From NCBI GenBank assembly GCA_029781465.1, contig JAKOWQ010000269.1, forward strand, positions 1 through 5,070: DNA of 5,070 nt, given 5' to 3'. This DNA is from Pseudomonadota bacterium. Lineage in GTDB: Bacteria; Pseudomonadota; Alphaproteobacteria; Sphingomonadales; Sphingomonadaceae. Both the position numbers and the translations under genes were made by a program. Under the pieces are notes generated by a model. It saw only the letters and a list, made by a program, of their open reading frames with translations, was not told the DNA's origin and did no database searches. This document shows, one piece after another, positions 1 to 5,070 of the stretch (position 1 is its first letter; the number at the start of each line of letters is the position of its first letter).

Positions 1-793
1 TTACCGGATCGCTCCGGTTGGCGATCACGAAGTTGGAGGCGACCTGTTCGCTGCCCCACTCGCTCCAGCGCGGTCCCACCAGCCGCTCGGCCTCGGCGGA
101 AAAGGCCAGCGCCGGGGCGCGGCCCGCCGCATCGGGCGCGAAACCGGCAAAGCCTGCGCAGCCACGGACATAGCGCGGCGAGGCCAGCCCCGGCACCGCG
201 ACCTGATCCATCGCCAGCTCGATCGCGAGTTGCAGATGAACCTTGGTTTCGCCCATCGATGCCAGCAGCGCGGCGCGCTCCTGCGCGAAAGCAACGACCT
301 GGGCAGGATCGGACAGCACCGAATCCTCGCCTCCCAGCAGGGTGAAGCTGCGCCCGGACTCGATCGCGGCGGCCACCTCGGGCACCGGACCGACCGTGAC
401 GATATCGGAATCGAGCTGGATCACATAGTCCTCGCGCGCGATGTCGAGGATCGCCAGCAGCCGCTCCCAGCATCCGCCGCGCGGCGCCGGAGCCGTATCG
501 ATCGAGGCAATCGGGATCACTTGCGGATTGTCGCAGTGGTGCGCCAGCAGCGCCTTGTCGGCCGCGGTCAGCGTGCCGTCATCGAGGATCACGATCCGCC
601 CCCGCCCCAGCCGGGCATCGAGCGACTTCACCGCCACAAGATAGGGCAGCAGCACCCGGGTGCCGATCATCGAGGCGATCACCACCCCATCCTGCCGAGC
701 ACGGATCGGCGCGGTATCCAGCACGGCGCGCGCGGCCCGCATCAGTTGCCCCTCGCGCAGACGGCGCGACACCTTTTCAAACAGATTCATCAT
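1..793 (-). CDS. Glycosyltransferase-like protein (GT-A type, DxD motif), C-terminus missing
   Basis: The reading frame is open for 264 codons from an ATG at 793 and leaves through the left window edge, so the C-terminus is not visible. The protein starts MMNLFEKVSRRLREG, with no signal peptide or membrane segment. Residues 36-71 (GVVIASMIGTR, then GRIVILDDG) look like the first strands of a Rossmann-like nucleotide-sugar fold. Residues 121-130 read EDYVIQLDSD: the D128-S129-D130 triplet after a hydrophobic strand is the classic DxD metal/nucleotide-sugar site of GT-A glycosyltransferases. Residues 247-260 (GSEQVASNFVIANR) resemble the acceptor/second-half region of such enzymes. I infer a cytoplasmic sugar transferase, perhaps for polysaccharide or glycan synthesis; donor and acceptor are unknown. 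Two ATGs in tandem (793 and 790) could both serve as start, and only a weak AGG-containing sequence precedes them. It is divergent from the protease gene. The fold assignment is moderate; the coding call is strong, from codon bias and a continuous conserved-looking product. Confidence 0.75.
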   Translation of the reverse strand, partial: MMNLFEKVSRRLREGQLMRAARAVLDTAPIRARQDGVVIASMIGTRVLLPYLVAVKSLDARLGRGRIVILDDGTLTAADKALLAHHCDNPQVIPIASIDTAPAPRGGCWERLLAILDIAREDYVIQLDSDIVTVGPVPEVAAAIESGRSFTLLGGEDSVLSDPAQVVAFAQERAALLASMGETKVHLQLAIELAMDQVAVPGLASPRYVRGCAGFAGFAPDAAGRAPALAFSAEAERLVGPRWSEWGSEQVASNFVIANRSDPV

Positions 794-870
794 CGCCGCT
801 AACCTAGCAGCCGCGACTTAAGCATTGGCAAATACGCGACCGGCCAGCGGCAGCGTGCGACCGAAGGCAT

Positions 871-902
871 GGCGCAGCGCTCTGGCTGTGGTATGCTGCG
901 CC
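871..902. promoter_or_regulatory. 8-bp inverted repeat in the divergent intergenic region
   Basis: GGCGCAGC at 871-878 is matched exactly by its reverse complement GCTGCGCC at 895-902, with a 16-nt spacer. It lies 22 nt upstream of the protease start and inside the only spacer that can hold promoters for both the minus-strand glycosyltransferase gene and the plus-strand genes. The right arm overlaps TATGCT (892-897), a possible -10 box preceded by TGG; no convincing -35 box is seen. It could be an operator or a 5'-leader hairpin. In DNA this GC-rich, an 8-bp repeat could also occur by chance. Confidence 0.25.
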
Positions 903-911
903 GAATAACAC

Positions 912-916
912 AGAGG
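912..916 (+). promoter_or_regulatory. Ribosome binding site of the aspartic protease gene
   Basis: AGAGG sits 8 nt before the ATG at 925, which fits a Shine-Dalgarno element and supports that start. The ATG at 917 is in another frame and directly abuts the purine run, so it is not the start. Confidence 0.6.
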
Positions 917-924
917 ATGCCGTC

Positions 925-1830
925 ATGCCGATCAGCCCCTTTCTGGCCCCCGCCTTGGCGCTCGTGGCCGCGATGCCGATGCTTGCCGGGCAGGACGGCA
1001 GCCAGCAGGCGAGCGAGGTCGACGTGATCGCGATCGGCCGCGACAACCACGATCACATGACGGTTCCGGTCAAGGTGGCGGAGCAAGGGCCATTCCGCTT
1101 CATGATCGATACCGGATCGCAGAACACGGTGCTTTCGACCGGGGTGGCCACCCAGCTGGCGCTCAAGCCCAGCAGCCGGGCCAAGCTGGTGGGCGTGGCG
1201 GGGAGCCAGATTGTCGACATGGTCCATGTCGAACAGATCGATCTCGGGCGCCGCAGCTATTACGGTTTGCAGGCCCCCTTGCTCGAAAGCGGCGACATGG
1301 GCGCCGACGGGATCCTCGGGCTCGACAGCCTGCAAGGCCAGCGCGTGCTGGTCGATTTCCGCAAAGGGCTGGTGGCGGTCGACGATGCGCGCAAGCTGGG
1401 TGGAAACACGGGCTATGAGATCGTGGTTACCGCGCGGCGCAAATCGGGCCAGCTGATCATGACCGACGCGGTGATCGACGGGATCAAGGTCAACGTGGTG
1501 ATCGATACGGGTTCGGAAACCTCGATCGGCAACCGCGCGTTGCAAAATGCCCTGTCGCACCGCTCCAAGGCCGAGCAGACCACACTGCATTCGGTGACCG
1601 GGCAGCAGATCGTTGCCGACATCGGCTTTGCCCGCAAGCTCAACATCGACCAGATCACCTTCACCAACGTGCTGATCGCCTATGCCGATGCCCCGCCGTT
1701 CGCGCTGCTGGGCCTCGACAAGCGCCCGGCCCTGTTCCTGGGCATGCGCGACATGCGCGCGCTTGACCGGATCGCCATCGATTTCTCCTCGCGCAAGATC
1801 CTGTTCGATCTGCCGCACAGCGCGTTCTGA
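925..1830 (+). CDS. Exported retropepsin/pepsin-like aspartic protease with two DTGS motifs
   Basis: This 301-residue protein belongs to the bacterial retropepsin-like aspartic proteases, which hydrolyse peptide bonds with a pair of aspartates. The first catalytic motif is at 59-65 (FMIDTGS, D62) and the second at 191-197 (VVIDTGS, D194). Each is followed downstream by a hydrophobic-hydrophobic-Gly element typical of the fold: GADGILGLD at 126-134 and FALLGLD at 259-265. One chain therefore appears to hold both lobes, unlike viral retropepsins, which must dimerise. Residues 5-22 are hydrophobic, with a possible signal-peptidase site after MLA (residue 21), so the enzyme probably acts in the periplasm or outside the cell. 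The N-region lacks positive charge, which weakens the signal call a little. The start is supported by AGAGG 8 nt upstream. Only 26 nt separate its stop from atm1, so the two are probably co-transcribed. The substrate is unknown, and a functional link to the exporter is only suggested by position. Confidence 0.88.
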   Translation: MPISPFLAPALALVAAMPMLAGQDGSQQASEVDVIAIGRDNHDHMTVPVKVAEQGPFRFMIDTGSQNTVLSTGVATQLALKPSSRAKLVGVAGSQIVDMVHVEQIDLGRRSYYGLQAPLLESGDMGADGILGLDSLQGQRVLVDFRKGLVAVDDARKLGGNTGYEIVVTARRKSGQLIMTDAVIDGIKVNVVIDTGSETSIGNRALQNALSHRSKAEQTTLHSVTGQQIVADIGFARKLNIDQITFTNVLIAYADAPPFALLGLDKRPALFLGMRDMRALDRIAIDFSSRKILFDLPHSAF

Positions 1831-1856
1831 CTTTCGTTTTCGCGCTTCGCGCCTAA

Positions 1857-3683
1857 ATGGGAGCGATGCCGCCGCAAGAACCCGCTCCCGACAGGCCCGC
1901 CCGCCACGACGGCTGGGGAACCTTGCGGCGCTTTCTGCCCTATCTGTGGCCGCACGAAAGCCCCGGCTTGCGCTGGCGGATCGTGCTGGCCTGCCTGCTG
2001 ATCGTCGCCTCGAAGGCGGTTACGCTGACCCTGCCCTACCTGCTCAAATGGGCGATCGACCTGATGAGCATTTCGGGTCCGGCGGTGTTCACCCTCGCCC
2101 TCGCCTGGGTGATCGCCTACGCCGCCGGGCGCCTCGCCGGGGTGGTGTTCGACAACCTGCGCAACATCGTGTTCGAGCGCGTCGGCCAGGAAGCAACCCG
2201 CCGCCTGGCCGAAGACGTGTTCGCCCGGCTCCACCGCCTGAGCCTGCGCTTCCACCTGGCCCGCCGCACCGGCGAGGTAACCAAGGTGATCGAACGCGGA
2301 ACCAAAAGCATCGACGTGATGCTCTATTTCATGCTGTTCAACATCGCCCCGACCCTGATCGAGCTGACCGCGGTGGCGGTGATCTTCAAGCTCAACTTCG
2401 GCTGGGGGCTGGTGGGTGCGACCGCCGCCGCGATCGCGGCCTATATCTTCGTCACCCGCTGGATCACCGAATGGCGCACCGCGCTGCGCGAGCAGATGAA
2501 CAGGCTCGACGGGCAGGCGCTTTCGCGCGCGGTCGATTCGCTGCTCAACTATGAGACGGTCAAATACTTCAACGCCGAGCATCGCGAAGAGGAACGCTAT
2601 GCCCAGGCAACCCGCGCCTATGCCGATGCCGCGGTGAAGAGCGAAAACAGCCTGGGCCTGCTCAACATCGCCCAGGCACTGGTGGTCAACCTGCTGATGG
2701 CGGGGGCGATGGCCTATACCGTCTGGGGCTGGTCGAAGGGGCTCTACACGGTCGGCCAGCTGGTTTTCGTCCAGACCTATCTGACCCAGCTGTTCCGCCC
2801 GCTCGACATGCTGGGCATGGTTTACCGCACGATCCGCCAGGGGCTGATCGACATGGCCGAGATGTTCCGCCTGATCGATACCGAGGTGGAGGTTCAGGAT
2901 GCGCCCGGAGCCCCGGCACTGGTGGTGCAACGCCCCACCCTTGCCTTTGACAATGTGGTATTCGGCTACGAACCGGATCGCACGATCCTCAAAGGGCTTA
3001 GCTTCGAGGTGCCGGCCGGCTGGCAGGTGGCCCTTGTCGGCCCTTCGGGCGCGGGCAAGAGCACCATCGCCCGGCTGGTGTTCCGCTTTTACGATCCCTG
3101 GCAGGGCCGCATCCTGATCGACGGGCAGGACATCCGCGGCGTGACGCAGGAAAGCCTGCGCCGGGTGCTGGGGATCGTGCCGCAGGATTCGGTGCTGTTC
3201 AACGAGAGCATCGGCTACAACATCGCCTATGGCCGCGATCGCGCGGGCCAGGCGGAGGTCGAGCAGGCGGCGCGCGATGCCGCGCTGATGGGACTGATCG
3301 AGCGCCTGCCGCAGGGCTTCGACACCCAGGTGGGCGAGCGCGGGCTCAAGCTTTCAGGCGGTGAGAAGCAGCGCGTGGCGATCGCCCGCACCCTGGTCAA
3401 GAACCCGCCGATCCTGCTGCTCGACGAAGCGACCAGTGCGCTCGATACCCGCACCGAACAGGATATCCTCGCCACGCTGCACAAGGTCAGCACCGGGCGC
3501 ACCTCGCTGTCGATCGCGCACCGGCTTTCGACCATCGCCGATGCCGACCGAATCCTGGTGCTGAACGAGGGCCAACTGGCCGAAAGTGGCACCCATGCCC
3601 AGCTGCTGCGCCAGGACGGTCTCTACGCCGAAATGTGGACGCGTCAGGCCAGCGAGATCGAAGCTGCGGAGGCCGCAGAATGA
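1857..3683 (+). CDS. atm1: Atm1-family ABC exporter (glutathione/metal-conjugate half-transporter)
   Basis: This 608-residue inner-membrane half-transporter works as a homodimer, using ATP to export glutathione-derived compounds; bacterial Atm1 proteins have been tied to oxidised glutathione and heavy-metal conjugates. The membrane domain spans about 40-330 with six helices. The ATPase domain spans about 360-600: A-loop Y371, Walker A GPSGAGKST (395-403), Q-loop Q443, signature LSGGEKQ (499-505), Walker B ILLLDE (519-524), D-loop SALD (527-530) and H-loop H555. All are intact. From memory it closely matches N. aromaticivorans Atm1, and the residues I recall lining its glutathione site have equivalents here, shifted by about one position: Y196, R207, R211, N270, Q273, M318 and M321. 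The start is uncertain: the ATG at 1857 has no Shine-Dalgarno, and the in-frame ATG at 1866 (MPPQEP) resembles the known homologue but has GGGAG only 2 nt away. The stop overlaps the AraC gene. No frame defect is seen. Confidence 0.96.
   Translation: MGAMPPQEPAPDRPARHDGWGTLRRFLPYLWPHESPGLRWRIVLACLLIVASKAVTLTLPYLLKWAIDLMSISGPAVFTLALAWVIAYAAGRLAGVVFDNLRNIVFERVGQEATRRLAEDVFARLHRLSLRFHLARRTGEVTKVIERGTKSIDVMLYFMLFNIAPTLIELTAVAVIFKLNFGWGLVGATAAAIAAYIFVTRWITEWRTALREQMNRLDGQALSRAVDSLLNYETVKYFNAEHREEERYAQATRAYADAAVKSENSLGLLNIAQALVVNLLMAGAMAYTVWGWSKGLYTVGQLVFVQTYLTQLFRPLDMLGMVYRTIRQGLIDMAEMFRLIDTEVEVQDAPGAPALVVQRPTLAFDNVVFGYEPDRTILKGLSFEVPAGWQVALVGPSGAGKSTIARLVFRFYDPWQGRILIDGQDIRGVTQESLRRVLGIVPQDSVLFNESIGYNIAYGRDRAGQAEVEQAARDAALMGLIERLPQGFDTQVGERGLKLSGGEKQRVAIARTLVKNPPILLLDEATSALDTRTEQDILATLHKVSTGRTSLSIAHRLSTIADADRILVLNEGQLAESGTHAQLLRQDGLYAEMWTRQASEIEAAEAAE
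3668..3672 (+). promoter_or_regulatory. Strong ribosome binding site fixing the AraC gene start
   Basis: GGAGG lies inside the last codons of atm1, 7 nt before the ATG at 3680. It selects that ATG over an in-frame ATG at 3635, which would add 15 residues lying wholly within the atm1 coding sequence and has no comparable site. Confidence 0.8.
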
Positions 3684-4735
3684 GTCTGTTCGCGGTTGCC
3701 GACCTGATGGTGCGCGGCGGGATCATCGCGCTGGTTGCCCTGTGGTCGTGGTTGCTGCTGCGCGATCATCGCCAGAGCGCTGCGGCGCGGATCGGTGTGG
3801 CGATGAACGTGTCCACAACCGGCCATGTCCTTGCCTCGATCCCCAACATGGATTCCGGTTTTGTCGTGATCGATGCCGGGGTCGACACCCTGTCGACCGC
3901 GACAATCGGGCTATTCTGGCTGTTTGCCCGGTCATGGTTTTCCGATTCGCGCAGGCTTGACTGGAAAGCGTGGCTGGCCGCGCTGCTTCCTCCGCTGGTG
4001 GTTGCGACGATGTATCTTGGCGGGGCGATGTTCGGCCCCTTTGACCGCTTCATCTGGTTTCCCTTGCTGCGGCTGATCTGGCTGGCGATGATCGTCGATG
4101 CACTGCGCATCGCCTGGCAGGGCCGCGACGACGATCTGATCGAGGCCCGCAGGAGGATCCGGCTGGCATTCATCGTCGTGGTGTCGATATTGGCCGTAGT
4201 GGTGCTCACCGTGGAAGTCGGCGTATTCCGTTTCGGTCTGGACGAGCGCGGGCGCTCGCTGCCCGAGCTGGCGATCCTGCTGTGCAGCTTTGCGCTGATC
4301 GCCGCCATGCTGACGCACCGGCAGTACGATCTGTTCGGCGCGGCAGCGCGTGAGCGCCCGGCAGCGCAGACACCAGACGATCCGCTGGCCGGGCGGCTGC
4401 GTGCGATAATGGAGACCGAACGGCCCTATCGCGACGAGCGGATGACCATCGCCGCACTGGCCGCGCAACTGGGCGAGCAGGAATATCGCCTGCGCCGCAC
4501 CATCAACCGGGCGATGGGCCATCGCAATTTCGCCCAGTTCCTCAATTCCTGGCGCCTGGCCGAGGTCAAGACGGCGCTGGCCGACCCGGCCCAGCGCGAG
4601 GTGCCGATCCTGACCATTGCGCTCGATGCCGGATTCGGTTCGCTTGGCCCCTTCAACCGCGCGTTCCGCGAGGCCGAGGGCATGACCCCCAGCGAATACC
4701 GCATCCGGGCACTGGCCGATTCCGGAATCGGCTAG
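3680..4735 (+). CDS. Membrane-anchored AraC-family transcriptional regulator
   Basis: This 351-residue protein has a hydrophobic N-terminal half and a C-terminal AraC DNA-binding domain. Likely membrane helices lie near 9-27, 36-54, 61-85, 97-116, 124-143, 161-183 and 195-212, so six or seven passes with short loops and no sizeable extracytoplasmic sensor domain. A linker of about 213-235 leads to the double helix-turn-helix. The first HTH is about 255-280 (MTIAALAAQLGEQEYRLRR). The second is about 309-341, with the family signature AGFGSLGPFNRAF and the closing GMTPSEYR. It should bind DNA from the membrane and respond to a membrane or envelope signal; ligand and targets cannot be read from the sequence. 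The architecture recurs in sphingomonads and other groups, mostly uncharacterised. The start at 3680 overlaps the atm1 stop as ATGA and has GGAGG 7 nt upstream, which implies translational coupling to the exporter. A near-perfect palindrome covers its last codons and stop. Confidence 0.9.
   Translation: MSLFAVADLMVRGGIIALVALWSWLLLRDHRQSAAARIGVAMNVSTTGHVLASIPNMDSGFVVIDAGVDTLSTATIGLFWLFARSWFSDSRRLDWKAWLAALLPPLVVATMYLGGAMFGPFDRFIWFPLLRLIWLAMIVDALRIAWQGRDDDLIEARRRIRLAFIVVVSILAVVVLTVEVGVFRFGLDERGRSLPELAILLCSFALIAAMLTHRQYDLFGAAARERPAAQTPDDPLAGRLRAIMETERPYRDERMTIAALAAQLGEQEYRLRRTINRAMGHRNFAQFLNSWRLAEVKTALADPAQREVPILTIALDAGFGSLGPFNRAFREAEGMTPSEYRIRALADSGIG
4712..4735 (+). terminator. Long palindrome ending at the AraC stop codon, possible weak terminator
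   Basis: GCCGATTCCGGAATCGGC (4715-4732) is a perfect 18-bp palindrome. It extends to 24 nt (4712-4735) if one G-U pair is allowed, and ends exactly on the TAG stop. As RNA it could form a stem of about 10 bp with a CCGG loop. The sequence CCGG and then four T (4740-4743) follow, so the T-tract is short and set back, making this at best a weak intrinsic terminator. A near copy of the right arm, AATCGGC, recurs at 4746-4752 and could pair with the left arm instead. It may equally be an mRNA-stabilising hairpin or a dimer-binding site. Confidence 0.35.
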
Positions 4736-4770
4736 CCGGTTTTGAAATCGGCGCAGCCGGAGCAATCGCC

Positions 4771-4813
4771 GCATGCCAGAGGCCGGGGCATTCCCCGATC
4801 CCGAAAGGCATGC
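4771..4813 (+). promoter_or_regulatory. Nested inverted repeats over the ribosome binding site of the desaturase-like gene
   Basis: An outer pair, GCATGCC (4771-4777) and GGCATGC (4807-4813), encloses an inner hairpin, CGGGG-CATT-CCCCG (4784-4797). The right outer arm includes the final GG of the Shine-Dalgarno candidate GAAAGG (4803-4808) and ends one base before the ATG at 4815. If transcribed, the fold could hide the ribosome binding site. As DNA, the arms could be a repressor site. Both pairs are exact, but no function is proven. Confidence 0.3.
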
Positions 4814-4814
4814 A

Positions 4815-5070
4815 ATGAATACCGCGACCGATCTGCTTTCCGTCGCCCGCGATGAGGCGCTGGGCAGTTTCCTGTTCGATCTTGGCCGCTACCTGATCGC
4901 CGCATCGCTGGTGGCCGCGCTGGTCTGGATGCTGCGCCGAACCCGCTGGGCTTCGCGCAAGATCCAGAAGCGCGAAGCCAGTCGCGCCGATTTCGTGCGC
5001 GAATTTGCCTCCTCGCTGCGCACCATCGTGGTTTACACGCTGGTGGCGATCCCGGTCGTCTGGGGCTTTC
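4815..5070 (+). CDS. Probable sterol desaturase / fatty acid hydroxylase family protein, N-terminal part
   Basis: Eighty-five codons are visible before the right edge cuts the gene. The product begins MNTATDLLSVARDEAL. A first hydrophobic helix lies at about 25-40 (RYLIAASLVAALVWML), then a basic stretch at 41-63 (RRTRW, RKIQKREASRADFVRE), then a second helix from about 68 (LRTIVVYTLVAIPVVWGF). The pattern of a helix, an R-K-I-Q-x-R type stretch, D-x-x-R-E and a second helix matches the start of sterol desaturase-family membrane proteins of sphingomonads. These are di-iron oxygenases that hydroxylate or desaturate lipids. The diagnostic histidine clusters would lie downstream of the window, so the family call rests on N-terminal resemblance only. 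The start is supported by GAAAGG (4803-4808), 6 nt upstream; the ATG at 4810 stops after two codons. It is 79 nt past the AraC gene on the same strand, with a possible terminator between, so it may have its own promoter or be read through. Confidence 0.7.
   Translation, partial: MNTATDLLSVARDEALGSFLFDLGRYLIAASLVAALVWMLRRTRWASRKIQKREASRADFVREFASSLRTIVVYTLVAIPVVWGF

Noticed and set aside
230..802. Plus-strand open frame of 190 codons in the left region
   Set aside because: The minus-strand frame here is open throughout and gives a coherent protein with a DSD motif. The plus-strand product is rich in R, H and Q, without a domain.
799..1818. Open frame of 339 codons on the minus strand opposite the aspartic protease
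   Set aside because: The protease frame has two DTGS motifs, a signal-like N-terminus and a ribosome binding site. The antisense product shows the same H/Q/D/R-rich bias and no family resemblance.
1841..1852. Short GC hairpin (CGCG-CTT-CGCG) between the protease and atm1 as a terminator
   Set aside because: The stem is only 4 bp and no T-run follows on either strand. The 26-nt gap suggests read-through rather than termination.
1680..2930. Long open frame of 416 codons on the minus strand opposite the protease end and atm1
   Set aside because: It is antisense to a clearly conserved ABC exporter. Its product is low-complexity, rich in H, Q, G, R and D with no recognisable domain, as expected from the complementary frame of GC-rich codons.
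3635..3679. Upstream in-frame start adding 15 residues to the AraC regulator
   Set aside because: It lies wholly within the atm1 coding sequence and adds a polar stretch. The ATG at 3680 has GGAGG at ideal spacing and the common ATGA overlap.
3932..4774. Minus-strand open frame of 280 codons opposite the AraC regulator
   Set aside because: It is a shadow of the AraC gene, whose HTH signature and membrane helices are clear. No ribosome binding site or known motif supports the antisense frame.

Overview
The window is GC-rich, shows strong G/C bias at third codon positions and is almost fully coding. It looks like chromosomal DNA from an alphaproteobacterium, most likely a sphingomonad of the Novosphingobium type. 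The main reason is the gene at 1857-3683. Its product closely matches, from memory, the structurally characterised Novosphingobium aromaticivorans Atm1 exporter along nearly its whole length. No alignment could be run. There are no signs of mobile elements, phage, CRISPR arrays or RNA genes.

Layout: (1) 1-793, minus strand: most of a GT-A-like glycosyltransferase-type protein with a DSD motif. Its C-terminus lies beyond the left edge. (2) 794-924: a 131-nt divergent spacer holding an 8-bp inverted repeat and the ribosome binding site of the next gene. (3) 925-1830, plus strand: a probably exported pepsin/retropepsin-like aspartic protease with two DTGS active-site motifs in one chain. (4) 1857-3683: an Atm1-type ABC half-transporter with fused membrane and ATPase domains. 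(5) 3680-4735: a membrane-anchored AraC-type regulator whose start codon overlaps the atm1 stop (ATGA). (6) 4736-4814: a short spacer with a palindrome at its left end and a nested inverted repeat before the next start. (7) 4815-5070: the N-terminus of a membrane protein resembling the sterol desaturase/fatty acid hydroxylase family, cut by the right edge.

The protease, exporter and regulator genes lie head to tail with a 26-nt gap and then a 4-nt overlap, so they are probably co-transcribed. The exporter and the regulator are probably translationally coupled. A reasonable inference is that the multi-pass AraC protein senses something in or at the membrane linked to the exporter's job (glutathione, glutathione conjugates or metal/redox stress). 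No sequence evidence fixes the signal or the target promoter. The window is mostly ordinary housekeeping or accessory chromosome. The exporter-regulator coupling is the most interesting feature, and I do not see a clearly new system.
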